DNA from: UBA9676 sp963837105
GTDB lineage: Bacteria > Actinomycetota > Actinomycetes > Streptosporangiales > Streptosporangiaceae
DNA length: 64,000 bases
Reading direction: 5' to 3'
Assembly (NCBI GenBank): GCA_963837105.1
Contig: CAWIMG010000028.1
Coordinates: 62,001 to 126,000, forward strand
The notes under the pieces were generated by a model that worked only from the letters and a program-made list of their open reading frames with translations, was not told where the DNA came from and made no database searches. Made by a program: the position numbers and the translations under genes. Shown piece after piece: positions 19,727 to 28,422 of the stretch. Position 1 is the stretch's first letter; every line of letters starts with the position of its first letter.

Positions 19727-21532
19727 GTGGCGGACAGGCCGGAAGGCAGCGGCGGGCACGGCGCTGGCCGCGGCCGGACCGCCCGCAGCGGTACCGCCCG
19801 CGGCGGCGGCCGCAGCGGTACCGGCCGCGGCCAGCGCACTCGTGGCGGCGCAGGCGGTGGCGGTGCCAGCCCGCGCCGCGGTAGCAGTAGCACGGGCCGT
19901 GGCCGCGGTAATGCGCCAGGCAGCGCGCGTGCGGGCGGTCGCCGCGTGCGGGCGGTGCCGCGTGCGGGCGGTTCGCCGCGTGCGAGCGGCTCGCCGCGTA
20001 CGGGCGGTTCGCCGCGTGCGGGCGGTTCGCCGCGTACGGGCGGTTCGCCGCGTACGGGCGGTTCGCCGCGTACGGGCGGTTCGCCGCGTGCGGGCGGTTC
20101 GCCGCGTGCGGGCGGTTCGCCGCGTGCGGGCAGTTCCCCGCGTACGGGCAGTTCCCCGCGTACGGGCAGTTCGCCGCGCACAGGCGGCGAGGCTGATCGC
20201 GCCCGCTCGGCTGACGGCAGGCCGGTCTCTGGTGCCGCGTCGGCGTCTGGCCGGGCCCGGGGCCGGGCCAGTTCGGCTGGGCATAGCCGTAGCAGCGGGC
20301 CACAGCGGGGCAGCGGGCCTGATCGCGGCGATAGGCGTCACCCACGCAGCGGTGCCCCCGGGCGGGGCGACAGTTCCCGCGACCGCGGCGACAGTTCCCG
20401 CGACCGGAGCGGCGCACCGGGGCGCGACGGCAGGTCCGGGGAGCGCAGCGGCGCCCCCCGGCGGAACGACGGGCCACGCGGACGCAATGACCGACCCGGG
20501 GGTAATGACCGGCCCGGGCGTGCTGACCGGCCCGGGCGTGCTGACCGGCCCGGGCGGGGCGATAGGGCAGGCGACCGGAGCGGCGCGCAGGGCCGGGACT
20601 ACCCGCCGCGCGGCCGCGATGACCGCCCTAGCCGCGGCGACGGCCCGGGGCGACGGACCAGCGACACCAGGCCCGACCGGGCATCTGGGTCAGCGCGGAG
20701 GCCGGCCACGCGGCCGCGGCCAACCCGGGCCACTACCGGGACGGCCTGGAGCACTACCAGGTCAGCCCCGGCCCGGCAGGACCAGCCATCCGGCCCCTCG
20801 GTTCCGGACGACATAACCGCGGACCAGTTGGACCCCGGCGCGCGGGCGGAATTGCGCACCTTGCCGGCTGACCTGGCCGATGCGGTCGCCCGGCGGCTGG
20901 TGGCCGCCGGGCTGGCCGAGGAACCGGCTCAGGCCTACCAGCACGCGCTGGCGGCGCGCCAGCTCGCGGCCCGGGTCGGGATTGTCCGGGAGGCCTGCGG
21001 CGTGGCCGCCTACCAGGCCGGGCAGTGGGCCGAGGCGCTGACCGAGCTGCGCACCGCCCGGCGGCTGACCGGGCGGGCCAGCTACCTGCCGCTGATGGCC
21101 GACTGTGAGCGGGCCCTCGGCCGGCCTGACCGGGCGCTGGCGATCATCAAGGACCCGGCGGCCGGTGATCTCCCCCGGGAGGTCCAGGTCGAGCTGCGGA
21201 TCGTGGAGTCGGGAATCCGCCGGGACGAGGGCCGGCCCGCCGCCGCTGTGGTGGCGCTGCAACTGCCCGAACTCACCGACGGGCGTATCCGCTCCTGGTC
21301 GGCCCGTCTGTTCTATGCCTATGCCGACGCCCTGCTGGACAACGGCCAGGAGCAGGAGGCACGGGACTGGTTCGGCCGGGCCGCGGCCGCGGACGAAGCC
21401 GGGGAAACAGACGCCGTGGAGCGGTTCGACAGCCTGGACAGCACCGTGATCGAGGATCTGGACGAGCCCGACGCCGACGAGCCCGACGTCAACGAGCCCA
21501 GCGCCGACCAGCCGCAGCCCAGTCAGGACTGA
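19727..21532 (+). CDS. Arginine/glycine-rich disordered protein with C-terminal TPR-like domain
   Basis: About 601 residues from GTG 19727 (GTG 19703 is also possible). Residues 1-~365 are almost only G, R, S, P, A, D and T: RG/RGG stretches, ~13 tandem SPR(T/A)GG hexamers, then charged NDRPGR, GRADRP and RDRGDSS repeats. Residues ~370-540 are helical and TPR-like (LAARVGIVREACGVAAYQAG, ALTELRTARRLTGRASYLPL, VELRIVESGIRRDEGRP, RLFYAYADALLDNGQEQEAR). The C-terminus is acidic (DEPDADEPDVNEP). RG-rich tails often bind RNA or drive condensates, and it sits just after the rrn operon; an RNA-related role is inference. The 3' end overlaps the convergent MBL gene by 10 bp. Confidence 0.8.
   Translation: MADRPEGSGGHGAGRGRTARSGTARGGGRSGTGRGQRTRGGAGGGGASPRRGSSSTGRGRGNAPGSARAGGRRVRAVPRAGGSPRASGSPRTGGSPRAGGSPRTGGSPRTGGSPRTGGSPRAGGSPRAGGSPRAGSSPRTGSSPRTGSSPRTGGEADRARSADGRPVSGAASASGRARGRASSAGHSRSSGPQRGSGPDRGDRRHPRSGAPGRGDSSRDRGDSSRDRSGAPGRDGRSGERSGAPRRNDGPRGRNDRPGGNDRPGRADRPGRADRPGRGDRAGDRSGAQGRDYPPRGRDDRPSRGDGPGRRTSDTRPDRASGSARRPATRPRPTRATTGTAWSTTRSAPARQDQPSGPSVPDDITADQLDPGARAELRTLPADLADAVARRLVAAGLAEEPAQAYQHALAARQLAARVGIVREACGVAAYQAGQWAEALTELRTARRLTGRASYLPLMADCERALGRPDRALAIIKDPAAGDLPREVQVELRIVESGIRRDEGRPAAAVVALQLPELTDGRIRSWSARLFYAYADALLDNGQEQEARDWFGRAAAADEAGETDAVERFDSLDSTVIEDLDEPDADEPDVNEPSADQPQPSQD
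19930..20188 (+). repeat. 18-bp tandem coding repeat (SPRTGG/SPRAGG)
   Basis: About 13 copies of an 18-bp unit of the form GGTTCGCCGCGTRCGGGC, varying mainly at one base (T or A in the peptide) and near the edges. The unit is a multiple of three, so copy-number change keeps the frame. It also leaves every other frame open, which explains the spurious antisense ORFs here. Confidence 0.9.
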
Positions 21533-22494
21533 GCCGCGGTCGGCTGGTCGAGCCAGTGCAGGATGCCGGCCACGTTGGTGGCGGCACCGCTCTCCCGCTC
21601 GAACCTGGCCGCAAGTTCCGGGTCGGCGCCCGGCGCCAGCGCCTGGTAGCGGTGCCGGGTTTGGTCGGTGACCAGCGCCACCGCATGATCGAGGTCCAGC
21701 CCGGCGCCGCGTGCCCGGCGGGTGTGCTCGACCCACAGATGCAGTTCTTCCGCGGAGCGGCCGAGGGCCGTGGCCACGTCGCTGACCGGGCCGAAGTGGC
21801 TGAACAGCAGCCGGGCCGGGGCCAGGTCCGCGAACATGCGCAGCGATGCTAGCGCCAGCGCCAGATCGAAGTCGGGCGGCGGCGTGGCCGGCCGCGAATC
21901 CCCGGTTTCCGGCAGCACCACCCCGGCGGCATCACCCACGTATAGGTCCCCGCTCACCGAGTCGAGCAGGCCCACATGATGCTTGGCGTGGCCGGGGGAG
22001 TGGTAGCTGTCCAGCCGCCGCCCGCCACCCAGGTCGATCGACCCGTGCTCCGCCACGGCCTGGATCCGGTCGGCCGGCGTCGGTGCCAGTTCACCGAATA
22101 GCCGGTCCAGGGCTGCCCCGTAGACACGGCGGGCACTGTCCATCAGCCGGCTGGGATCGGCCAGGTGGCGGGCGCCCTTCTCGTGCACCACGATCCGCGA
22201 CTGCGGGTACCGGGCCGCGATGTCCCCGACCCCGCCCGCGTGATCCAGGTGGATGTGGGTGACCACCACGGTCGCCAGATCCGCCGGCCCGACGCCGAGC
22301 GCGGCCAGTGCGTCCCGCACCACCGGCGCCGAGGGAGCGGTTCCGGTCTCCACCAGGCAGGGCCGGTCCGACCTGATCAAAAAGCCGGCCGTGATCTTCT
22401 CGTCGCCGGCCATCCGGGTGTCGATCTGGAACACCTCGTGCCCGAGCGCGCTGATACCAGCGGCCGCCGCGGGCGCTCGTTCTGCCTGGTCCAT
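21523..22494 (-). CDS. MBL-fold metallo-hydrolase
   Basis: A 323-residue metallo-beta-lactamase-fold protein. The metal-binding motif is THIHLDHAGG (His80, His82, Asp84, His85), with later ligands in YHSPGHAKHH, GDLYVGDAAG and LFSHFGP. A helical C-terminal extension (~240-320) resembles that of glyoxalase II-like or SoxH-like hydrolases of actinomycetes. Substrate unknown, probably a thioester or similar. The ATG at 22494 is preceded by GATAAA about 10 bp upstream and no Shine-Dalgarno, suggesting a leaderless mRNA. An in-frame extension to 22797 is possible but unlike the family. Confidence 0.85.
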   Translation of the reverse strand: MDQAERAPAAAAGISALGHEVFQIDTRMAGDEKITAGFLIRSDRPCLVETGTAPSAPVVRDALAALGVGPADLATVVVTHIHLDHAGGVGDIAARYPQSRIVVHEKGARHLADPSRLMDSARRVYGAALDRLFGELAPTPADRIQAVAEHGSIDLGGGRRLDSYHSPGHAKHHVGLLDSVSGDLYVGDAAGVVLPETGDSRPATPPPDFDLALALASLRMFADLAPARLLFSHFGPVSDVATALGRSAEELHLWVEHTRRARGAGLDLDHAVALVTDQTRHRYQALAPGADPELAARFERESGAATNVAGILHWLDQPTAAQS

Positions 22495-22651
22495 AGGTTT
22501 ATCGTGCCAGACATGCCAAGCACGGACAGTAACCCTGGGTGACGGTAAGTGACGAGCCGGTGCCCAGTGGCGCCAGCGAGTAGTATCTGAACGCGGCCAG
22601 GCTCCCGGGTAACCAGCAGCGGCAGGAGTCATCCGCCCAACGGGCGGCAGG

Positions 22652-24297
22652 ATGCGGCCGAACGCAACCCACGTGCGGAGCCTCTCACTCGTGAGCAGAA
22701 CGCCTGTGACGACGTCCAGGGCCAGATCCCGGCCACCGGCCGAGACCGGGCCCACCCGCCGTCGGCTGCGGCGGCCCGGGGCTATTGCCACGGTCATCGT
22801 GCTGGCGACGCTGGCCGGTCTGGTGCTGCGGCTCTATCAGCTGAGCCGGCCCGGTTTCCTGCTGGGCGTCACCGAATACGACGACGGCACCGACTTCGGC
22901 AGCGCCGTCCGGCTGATTCACGGTGCGCTGCCCTACCGGGACTTCGTCATGGTCCAGCCACCGGGGATCACCGTGCTGATGGCGCCGGTAGCGGCCGCCA
23001 CCAGTTCGTTCGGCACCGTGACCGGGATGGCGGTGGCCCGCGTCGTCACCGTGCTGGCCAGCGCCGCCGCGATCCCGCTTGGCGGCCTGCTCACCCGACA
23101 CCGGGGCGTGCTGGCCGTGCTCGTGACCTGCGGCGTCCTCGCCGTCTACCCCGACAGCCTGCTCGCCGCCAGGACCGTCCTGCTTGAGCCGTGGCTGGTG
23201 CTGTTCTGCCTGCTTGGTGCGCTGGCGGTGTTCGACGGCGACCAAGTGGTGACCGGCCGGCGGCTGCTGTGGGGCGGTGCCGCCTTCGGCTTCGCCGGCG
23301 CGGTCAAAGTGTGGGCCATCCTGCCAGTGGTGGTGATCCTCGTGCTCACCGCCCGGCGGCCACGGCAGGCGGGCCGGTTCGCGGCCGGGGTGGCAGCCGG
23401 GTTCTGCCTGGCGGTGCTGCCGTTCGCGCTGCTCGCCCCGGTCACCTTCTACCGGGGCGTGATCGTCGCCCAGCTGGTCCGGTCCGACGTGCAACGGATC
23501 CCGGTCGCCTCCCGGCTGCAGGACATGCTCGGCCTGACCCACCTGCCCGCCGCCTCGACCGCGCCGCTGGTGGTGACCGGGGTGGCGGTCATCGTCGTGG
23601 TGGCCGCGCTGATGGCCGCTGGCAGCTGGCTCAGCCACCGGCGGCCACCGCCGCTGGACTGGTTCGCGGCGATCACCTGCCTGCTGGTGGTGGCGGCATT
23701 CCTGTGGCCCGCCGACTTCTACGAGCACTACGCCGCGTTCCTGGCGCCGTTCCTGGCGCTGGCGCTGGCGCTGCCCATCGCCCGGCTGGTGGCGGCGCTG
23801 CCACAGCAGGGAGAACGGGCCCGGCTCGGCGGGGTGGCCTGGCGGGTGGTCATCGCGGTAGCGGCGGTCGCGCTGGCCACGCTGGCCGTGTTGCAGGGCA
23901 TCGCGGAGAGCCACGTGGCATCCGCGGTCCCGGCCGGTGAGCTGACCGCGGCCAAGCACACCATCCCGGCCGGTGCCTGTGTGCTCACCGATCAGGTGTC
24001 GTACACGATCGCCATCGACCGGTTCGTCGCCAGCGACCCTGCCTGCTCACTGATGGTGGATGGGGTGGGCAGCGACTATGCCCTTTCCCAGGGGCATAAC
24101 GGGCTCACCGGGCCGGCCGCACCCCCTCCGTCGAGCAGTTGTGGGCGTCGGCCTTCCGGGCGGCCCGGTACGTGTGGCTGACCGGCGAGGCCTCCCGCCG
24201 GATCCCGTGGACCCCGCAGCTGAGCACCTACTTCCACACCCACTTCCGGCCGCTCAACCGGGGCCCGGTCTGGCTGTACGTGCGCAAGCCCGGCTGA
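22652..24297 (+). pseudogene. Membrane glycosyltransferase (GT39/PMT-like), apparent frameshift near the 3' end
   Basis: About 548 residues if repaired. The cytoplasmic Arg-rich start (~1-45) is followed by roughly ten membrane spans. The first loop has TEYDDGTDFGSAVRL, the acidic motif expected after TM1 of GT-C glycosyltransferases, and FVMVQPPGITV. Homology leaves the main frame at ~24108-24120 and continues as RTPSVEQLWASAFRAARYVW ... WLYVRKPG with stop 24295-24297; one missing base restores it. Such enzymes transfer sugars from polyprenyl-phosphate donors outside the membrane. Start could be GTG 22691. A CCGCCC/GGGCGG inverted repeat sits just before 22652. Confidence 0.75.
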
Positions 24298-24301
24298 GGC
24301 G

Positions 24302-25651
24302 TCAGTCCACCGCCAGCGAGCGCATGACCAGCCCGGTGCGTGGCTTGGGCGCGAACGACGTCGATTTGCGCGGCACCCGCTCCCCGTGCGCGGCGACCTC
24401 GCGGACATCGGCCGCCGACAACGGCGGGCAGAGCACCGCTACCCCGGCTGGCGGCCGGCCGGCGGCCGCCAGCGCGTGTGCGGCGTCATGATGGACCCCG
24501 ACGCTGGCCTCATCGTCGGTGACACCCCACAGCTGGCCCAGCAGCAGTTCCTGCAGCACGGCGGCGGACAGCCGGCGCCACCGTGGCGACCGGTCCGGCA
24601 TGGCCGCGGCCACTGCCTCCGGTTCCGGGTCGGTCAGCAGGCAGGCCTGGCCGTCGGCGGCCGCCACGACGAACGCGACCCCGTCGGCGGCGGCCTCGCG
24701 CAGCTCGTTAAGTATGAAAGGCAGTCCGGTGGTGGCCGCATCCGGCAGGGGCCGCACCGTGAACGCGGCCGCCGCCCGGCGGGTGGCGCTGGCCAGACTG
24801 AGCCCGGGCACGGACCGGTGGATCGCCCCGATCCGCGGCGGGAACGCCGCCGAGTCCACCAGCAGTGCCAGCCCGGCGTCCCACGGCCCGGCCCCCGCGC
24901 CTGCGGCCCGCTTGCGGGCCTGGAGTTGCAGGTAGGCGGCGTAGCGGTGGTGGCCATCGGCGATCAGGGCCTGCCGGGATGCCAGGTCGCCGGCCGCGGC
25001 CGCCTGCTCGGCCGGGTCGGTCACCGCCCACAGCCGGTGCCTGATGCCGTCGCCGGTGCCGATGTTCAGCAGCGGCGCACGGGACCCGGCGACCTGCCCG
25101 ATCAGCCGGGACGCCGGCCCGGGGCCGTTGCCACCACCCCCGTTGCCGTTGCTGTCGCCGTCGTAGAGCAGGAAGATCGGCTCCAGGTTGGCGTCCGTCG
25201 CCTCCATCAGCTGCCGCCGCCCGGCCACCGGCCCGGGCGTGACGTCCTCGTGCGGCAGCACGGTGCCGGCCTCGGGCGGGGTCAGCCGCAGGGCGCCGAT
25301 CAGCCCCCGCTGCAGCACCTCGCCGCCGGGCCTGGCCTGCTCGTACACGTATAGCGCGGGCCGGTCGTCGGTGACCAGGACGCCCTCGTCCTGCCACTGC
25401 TGGAGCAGCCGGGCCGCGTCGGCGTACGCGCCGCCCGGATTACCGTGGCCGTTGCGGGGCAGGATCAGCCGGACGACGTTATGCGGATCCGCGGCCCGCA
25501 ATTGGACTGCGGCGTCCTGGGCGATCACGTCGTACGGTGGAGAGGTGACCTCCGCGAGGCCGCTCACCCGGTCCTGGGCATACCGGAGCCCGCGGAAAGG
25601 CGCCAGCGCCAGGCCGTGCGCTGGCCGGTGGCCGGACGGAAGGATCTGCAC
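24302..25651 (-). CDS. DUF1015 family protein
   Basis: About 449 residues matching the DUF1015 family: N-terminal GLALAPFRGLRY, then LAEVTSPPYDVI, DPHNVVRLILP, the middle LIADGHHRYAAYL (very characteristic), and the C-terminal KSTSFAPKPRTGLVMR. The family is widespread in bacteria and archaea, is often found near serine or HAD genes, and its biochemical role is unsettled. The start is probably GTG 25651 (GTG 25666 also possible), only 2 bp from the divergent ATG of the TPR gene, so leaderless expression is likely. It ends 4 bp from the convergent glycosyltransferase. Confidence 0.88.
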   Translation of the reverse strand: MQILPSGHRPAHGLALAPFRGLRYAQDRVSGLAEVTSPPYDVIAQDAAVQLRAADPHNVVRLILPRNGHGNPGGAYADAARLLQQWQDEGVLVTDDRPALYVYEQARPGGEVLQRGLIGALRLTPPEAGTVLPHEDVTPGPVAGRRQLMEATDANLEPIFLLYDGDSNGNGGGGNGPGPASRLIGQVAGSRAPLLNIGTGDGIRHRLWAVTDPAEQAAAAGDLASRQALIADGHHRYAAYLQLQARKRAAGAGAGPWDAGLALLVDSAAFPPRIGAIHRSVPGLSLASATRRAAAAFTVRPLPDAATTGLPFILNELREAAADGVAFVVAAADGQACLLTDPEPEAVAAAMPDRSPRWRRLSAAVLQELLLGQLWGVTDDEASVGVHHDAAHALAAAGRPPAGVAVLCPPLSAADVREVAAHGERVPRKSTSFAPKPRTGLVMRSLAVD

Positions 25652-25653
25652 AT

Positions 25654-26126
25654 ATGTCAGAAGCACCGGGCGGCGGCCACGATTCCCCGGCTGGCGATCA
25701 CCAGGGAGAGCAATCCGGCCGGGCAGCCCCGGACGGCGACCCGTACTCCTGGTACCAGCGGGGCATGGAGCTGCTGGGCCGGGGCAGCCCGGCGGCGGCT
25801 GAGCAGCTGCTCGCCCGGGCGGCCGAGGCCGAGCCAGGGTCGCGCAGCGTGCTGGAGGCCCTCGGCCGGGCACAGTTCGGGCCGGCCGGTACGCTGCGGC
25901 GGCAGACAGCTTCCGGCAGATCGTGGAGGCAAGCCCCAGTGACGATTACGCACATTTCGGCCTGGGCCTGGCGCTGGCCCGTGGCGGGAACCCGGCTGCG
26001 GCCGCCGAGCACCTCGCCCTGGCCGCCGCCATGCGGCCGGAGCTGCGCCACTACACCGACGCGCTGCGGGGCGTCCGGGCGACCCTGGCCGCCCGGTCCA
26101 GCCAGCCGCCGGCCGGCCAGGCCTGA
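25654..26126 (+). pseudogene. Small tetratricopeptide-repeat protein, apparent frameshift
   Basis: Frame 1 encodes a Gly/Asp-rich start and DPYSWYQRGMELLGRGSPAA ... LEALGRAQFG, a TPR-like helix pair. At GGG 25879-25881 the sequence needs one more base; then the next frame reads AGRYAAAADSFRQIVEASP, DDYAHFGLGLALARGGNPAA and HLALAAAMRPELRHYTDALR, a second TPR pair, ending at 26126. The repaired protein is about 157 residues with 2-3 repeats, a probable scaffold. The next gene (HAD phosphatase) starts 2 bp after the stop, so an operon is likely. The partner is unknown. Confidence 0.75.
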
Positions 26127-26128
26127 CC

Positions 26129-27154
26129 ATGCCCACCCGGGCCGCTGAGGTGGCCGGGCTGCTGGCGTCGCCGCAGCCGCTGGCCACCGCTTACGACGTG
26201 GCGCTGACCGACCTGGACGGGGTGGTCTACCTGGGGGCCTCCGCCATTCCGGGTGCGCCAGCGGCGCTGGCGGCCGCGGTCGCGGCCGGGCTGCGGGTCA
26301 TCTACGTCACCAACAACGCCTCCCGCACCCCGTCGGCCATCGCCGCCCAGCTGACCGCGCTCGGGGCCCCGGCCCGGCCCGCGGATGTGGTCACCTCCGC
26401 CCAGGCCGGGGCGCGGCTGCTGGCCGAGCGGCTGCCACCGGGGTCGGAGGTGCTGGTCGTCGGCGCGACCGGGCTGCGGCTGGCCGTCCGCGAGCGCGGG
26501 TTCCGGCCGGCATCGGTGGCCAGCGGCCAGACCGCGGCGGTGATCCAGGGCTACGTGCCGGACCTCAGCTACTCGCTGCTCACCGAGGGCACGCTGGCGG
26601 TGCAGGCCGGTGCCCTGTTCGTCGCCTCGAACGCCGATCTCACCCTGCCCACCTCGCGGGGCAGGCAGCCCGGCAACGGGGCGCTCCTTCGCGTCATCGC
26701 CACCGCCACCGGGCAGGAACCGCTGGTGGCGGGCAAGCCGGAACCGCCGCTGCACGCCGAAGCGGTGGCGCGCAGCGGCGCCCGCCGCCCGCTGGTCGTC
26801 GGCGACCGGCTGGATACCGACATCGCGGGCGCGGCCCGGGTCGGCAGCGACAGCCTGCTGGTGCTGACCGGGGTGTCCCGCCCGCTCGATGTGGTGCTCG
26901 CCCCGGCCCAGCAGCGGCCTTCCTACCTGGCCGAATCCCTGGCCGGCCTGCTCGACCCGCAGCCAGGGGTCGCCCGCGACGCCGATGGGTTCCGCTGTGG
27001 TGGCTGGCTGGCCCGGCCCGGGCCCGGCCAGCTCGTGCTGGCCGGCTCGGGTGAACGCCTCGACGGGTTGCGCGCCCTGTGCGCCGCGGCCTGGTCCGGG
27101 GCTGGCCCGGATGCCAGCGCGGTCACCGCCGCCCTCGGCCAGCTGGGCTATTAG
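26129..27154 (+). CDS. HAD-IIA family phosphatase (NagD/phosphoglycolate phosphatase-like)
   Basis: A 341-residue haloacid-dehalogenase hydrolase of subfamily IIA. Motif I is ALTDLDGVVYLG (nucleophile and acid Asp), motif II lies in VIYVTNNASRTP, the lysine of motif III in VAGKPEPPLH, and motif IV in VVGDRLDTDIAGAARVGSDS. A C-terminal extension of ~70 residues follows the core, as in actinobacterial members. It probably dephosphorylates a small phosphometabolite such as phosphoglycolate; substrate not determinable. The stop codon TAG lies inside the left inverted repeat of the palindromic element that follows. Confidence 0.88.
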   Translation: MPTRAAEVAGLLASPQPLATAYDVALTDLDGVVYLGASAIPGAPAALAAAVAAGLRVIYVTNNASRTPSAIAAQLTALGAPARPADVVTSAQAGARLLAERLPPGSEVLVVGATGLRLAVRERGFRPASVASGQTAAVIQGYVPDLSYSLLTEGTLAVQAGALFVASNADLTLPTSRGRQPGNGALLRVIATATGQEPLVAGKPEPPLHAEAVARSGARRPLVVGDRLDTDIAGAARVGSDSLLVLTGVSRPLDVVLAPAQQRPSYLAESLAGLLDPQPGVARDADGFRCGGWLARPGPGQLVLAGSGERLDGLRALCAAAWSGAGPDASAVTAALGQLGY

Positions 27155-27314
27155 AGGCCCCGGCAATAGGACTGCCGGGCTCGCGGGCCCCCGCATCCCG
27201 GCTGGCGGAGTTGCCGTCGTCGCGCGTAGCTCCACTACGCGCTCCTCCGCCGCCTTGCCATCCGGGCGCGGATGACCCGCTCCCTATCCGGCGCCCTATT
27301 GCCGGGGCCTCTAA
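27151..27314. mobile_element. 164-bp MITE-like palindromic element
   Basis: It is bounded by a perfect 20-bp inverted repeat: TTAGAGGCCCCGGCAATAGG (27151-27170) and its complement at 27295-27314. The interior is also largely self-complementary, with GGCGGAG/CTCCGCC arms and a central GCGCGTAG-CTCCA-CTACGCGC hairpin, so the whole element can fold into one long imperfect hairpin. No ORF is inside and no clear target duplication was found. It fills most of the 304-bp gap between the HAD and ABC genes; the rest (27315-27458) holds only the ABC gene's upstream region. A 14-bp piece of the terminal repeat recurs at 30577-30590. Confidence 0.65.
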
Positions 27315-27458
27315 GCCGCTTCCACCCCTGGGTGGAGGCGATCTCCCCCTCTGGGCGGACAGGGATCGGTGCGCAGGCTGACGCTTCCCGCGGCCCAGTG
27401 CGGAAGACTGACTCCGGGAGCCGGGGCATGAGGCCCGGGCACGGGGAGGACTCTTCAC

Positions 27459-28421
27459 ATGATTGAGGCACAGGGCCTCACCAAACGGTTCGGCGACACC
27501 ACAGCCGTGGACGGGCTGTCCTTCGCCGTCGAGCCTGGCCGGATCACCGGCTTCCTCGGCCCGAACGGGGCGGGCAAGACCACGACCATGCGGCTGATCC
27601 TGGGCCTGGACCACCCCACCAGCGGCGCGGTCACTGTGAACGGGAAGGAATTCCGGCACAGCACCCACCCGATGCGGGAGGTCGGCGCGCTGCTGGACGC
27701 CAAGGCGGTGCATGGCGGCCGCAGCGCCTACAACCATCTGCTCTGCCTGGCCCAGACCAATGGCCTGCCCCGGCGGCGGGTAGGCGAGGTGCTGGACCTG
27801 GTCGGCCTGTCCACCGTGGCCAGGAAGCGCTCCAAGGGGTTCTCCCTCGGCATGGGGCAGCGGCTCGGCATCGCGGCCGCGCTGCTGGGCGACCCCGGCA
27901 TCCTGATGTTCGACGAGCCGGTCAACGGGCTGGACCCAGAGGGCATCCTGTGGATCCGCAACCTGATGAAGGGCCTGGCCGCGGACGGGCGGACCGTTTT
28001 CGTCTCCAGCCACCTGATGTCGGAGATGGAGAACACCGCTGACCACCTGATCGTGATCGGCCGCGGCCGCCTGATCGCCGACTGCAGCGTGGCCGAGTTC
28101 ATCGCGGGCAACTCGGTGCAGGCGGTCCGGGTCCGTACCCCGCAGCCGGACCAGCTGGTCGCAGTGGTCCGCCAGTTCGGCGGCAGCGTGGACCCCGCCG
28201 GGGACGCGCTGGTGGTGCACGGGCTGGCCGCGGACCGGATCGGCGATCTCGCCTTCGAGAACGGGATCCGGCTGCACGAGCTGGCGCTGGCACACGCCTC
28301 GCTGGAAGAGGCCTTCATGGAGCTGACCGCGGCCAGCGTGGAGTTCCGGGCCGGCGGGACCGCCGGAGACCCGGCGGCGGCCGGGCATGGCGATCGGGTG
28401 AGCACGGGAGGGGTGGCCTGA
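27459..28421 (+). CDS. ABC transporter ATP-binding protein (BcrA/DrrA-like)
   Basis: A 320-residue single nucleotide-binding domain. Walker A is GPNGAGKTT (34-42), the signature is FSLGMGQRL, Walker B is ILMFDEP, and the switch His lies in FVSSHLMSEM. A C-terminal ~90-residue extension is typical of ATPases paired with ABC-2 type permeases in drug or lantibiotic export. The Shine-Dalgarno GGGGAGGA precedes the ATG. The permease begins 1 nt after the stop. The exported substrate is unknown. Confidence 0.93.
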   Translation: MIEAQGLTKRFGDTTAVDGLSFAVEPGRITGFLGPNGAGKTTTMRLILGLDHPTSGAVTVNGKEFRHSTHPMREVGALLDAKAVHGGRSAYNHLLCLAQTNGLPRRRVGEVLDLVGLSTVARKRSKGFSLGMGQRLGIAAALLGDPGILMFDEPVNGLDPEGILWIRNLMKGLAADGRTVFVSSHLMSEMENTADHLIVIGRGRLIADCSVAEFIAGNSVQAVRVRTPQPDQLVAVVRQFGGSVDPAGDALVVHGLAADRIGDLAFENGIRLHELALAHASLEEAFMELTAASVEFRAGGTAGDPAAAGHGDRVSTGGVA

Positions 28422-28422
28422 C

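Noticed and set aside
19930..20188. CRISPR array
   Set aside because: The repeat units are 18 bp and contiguous, without unique spacers, and they encode a periodic peptide.
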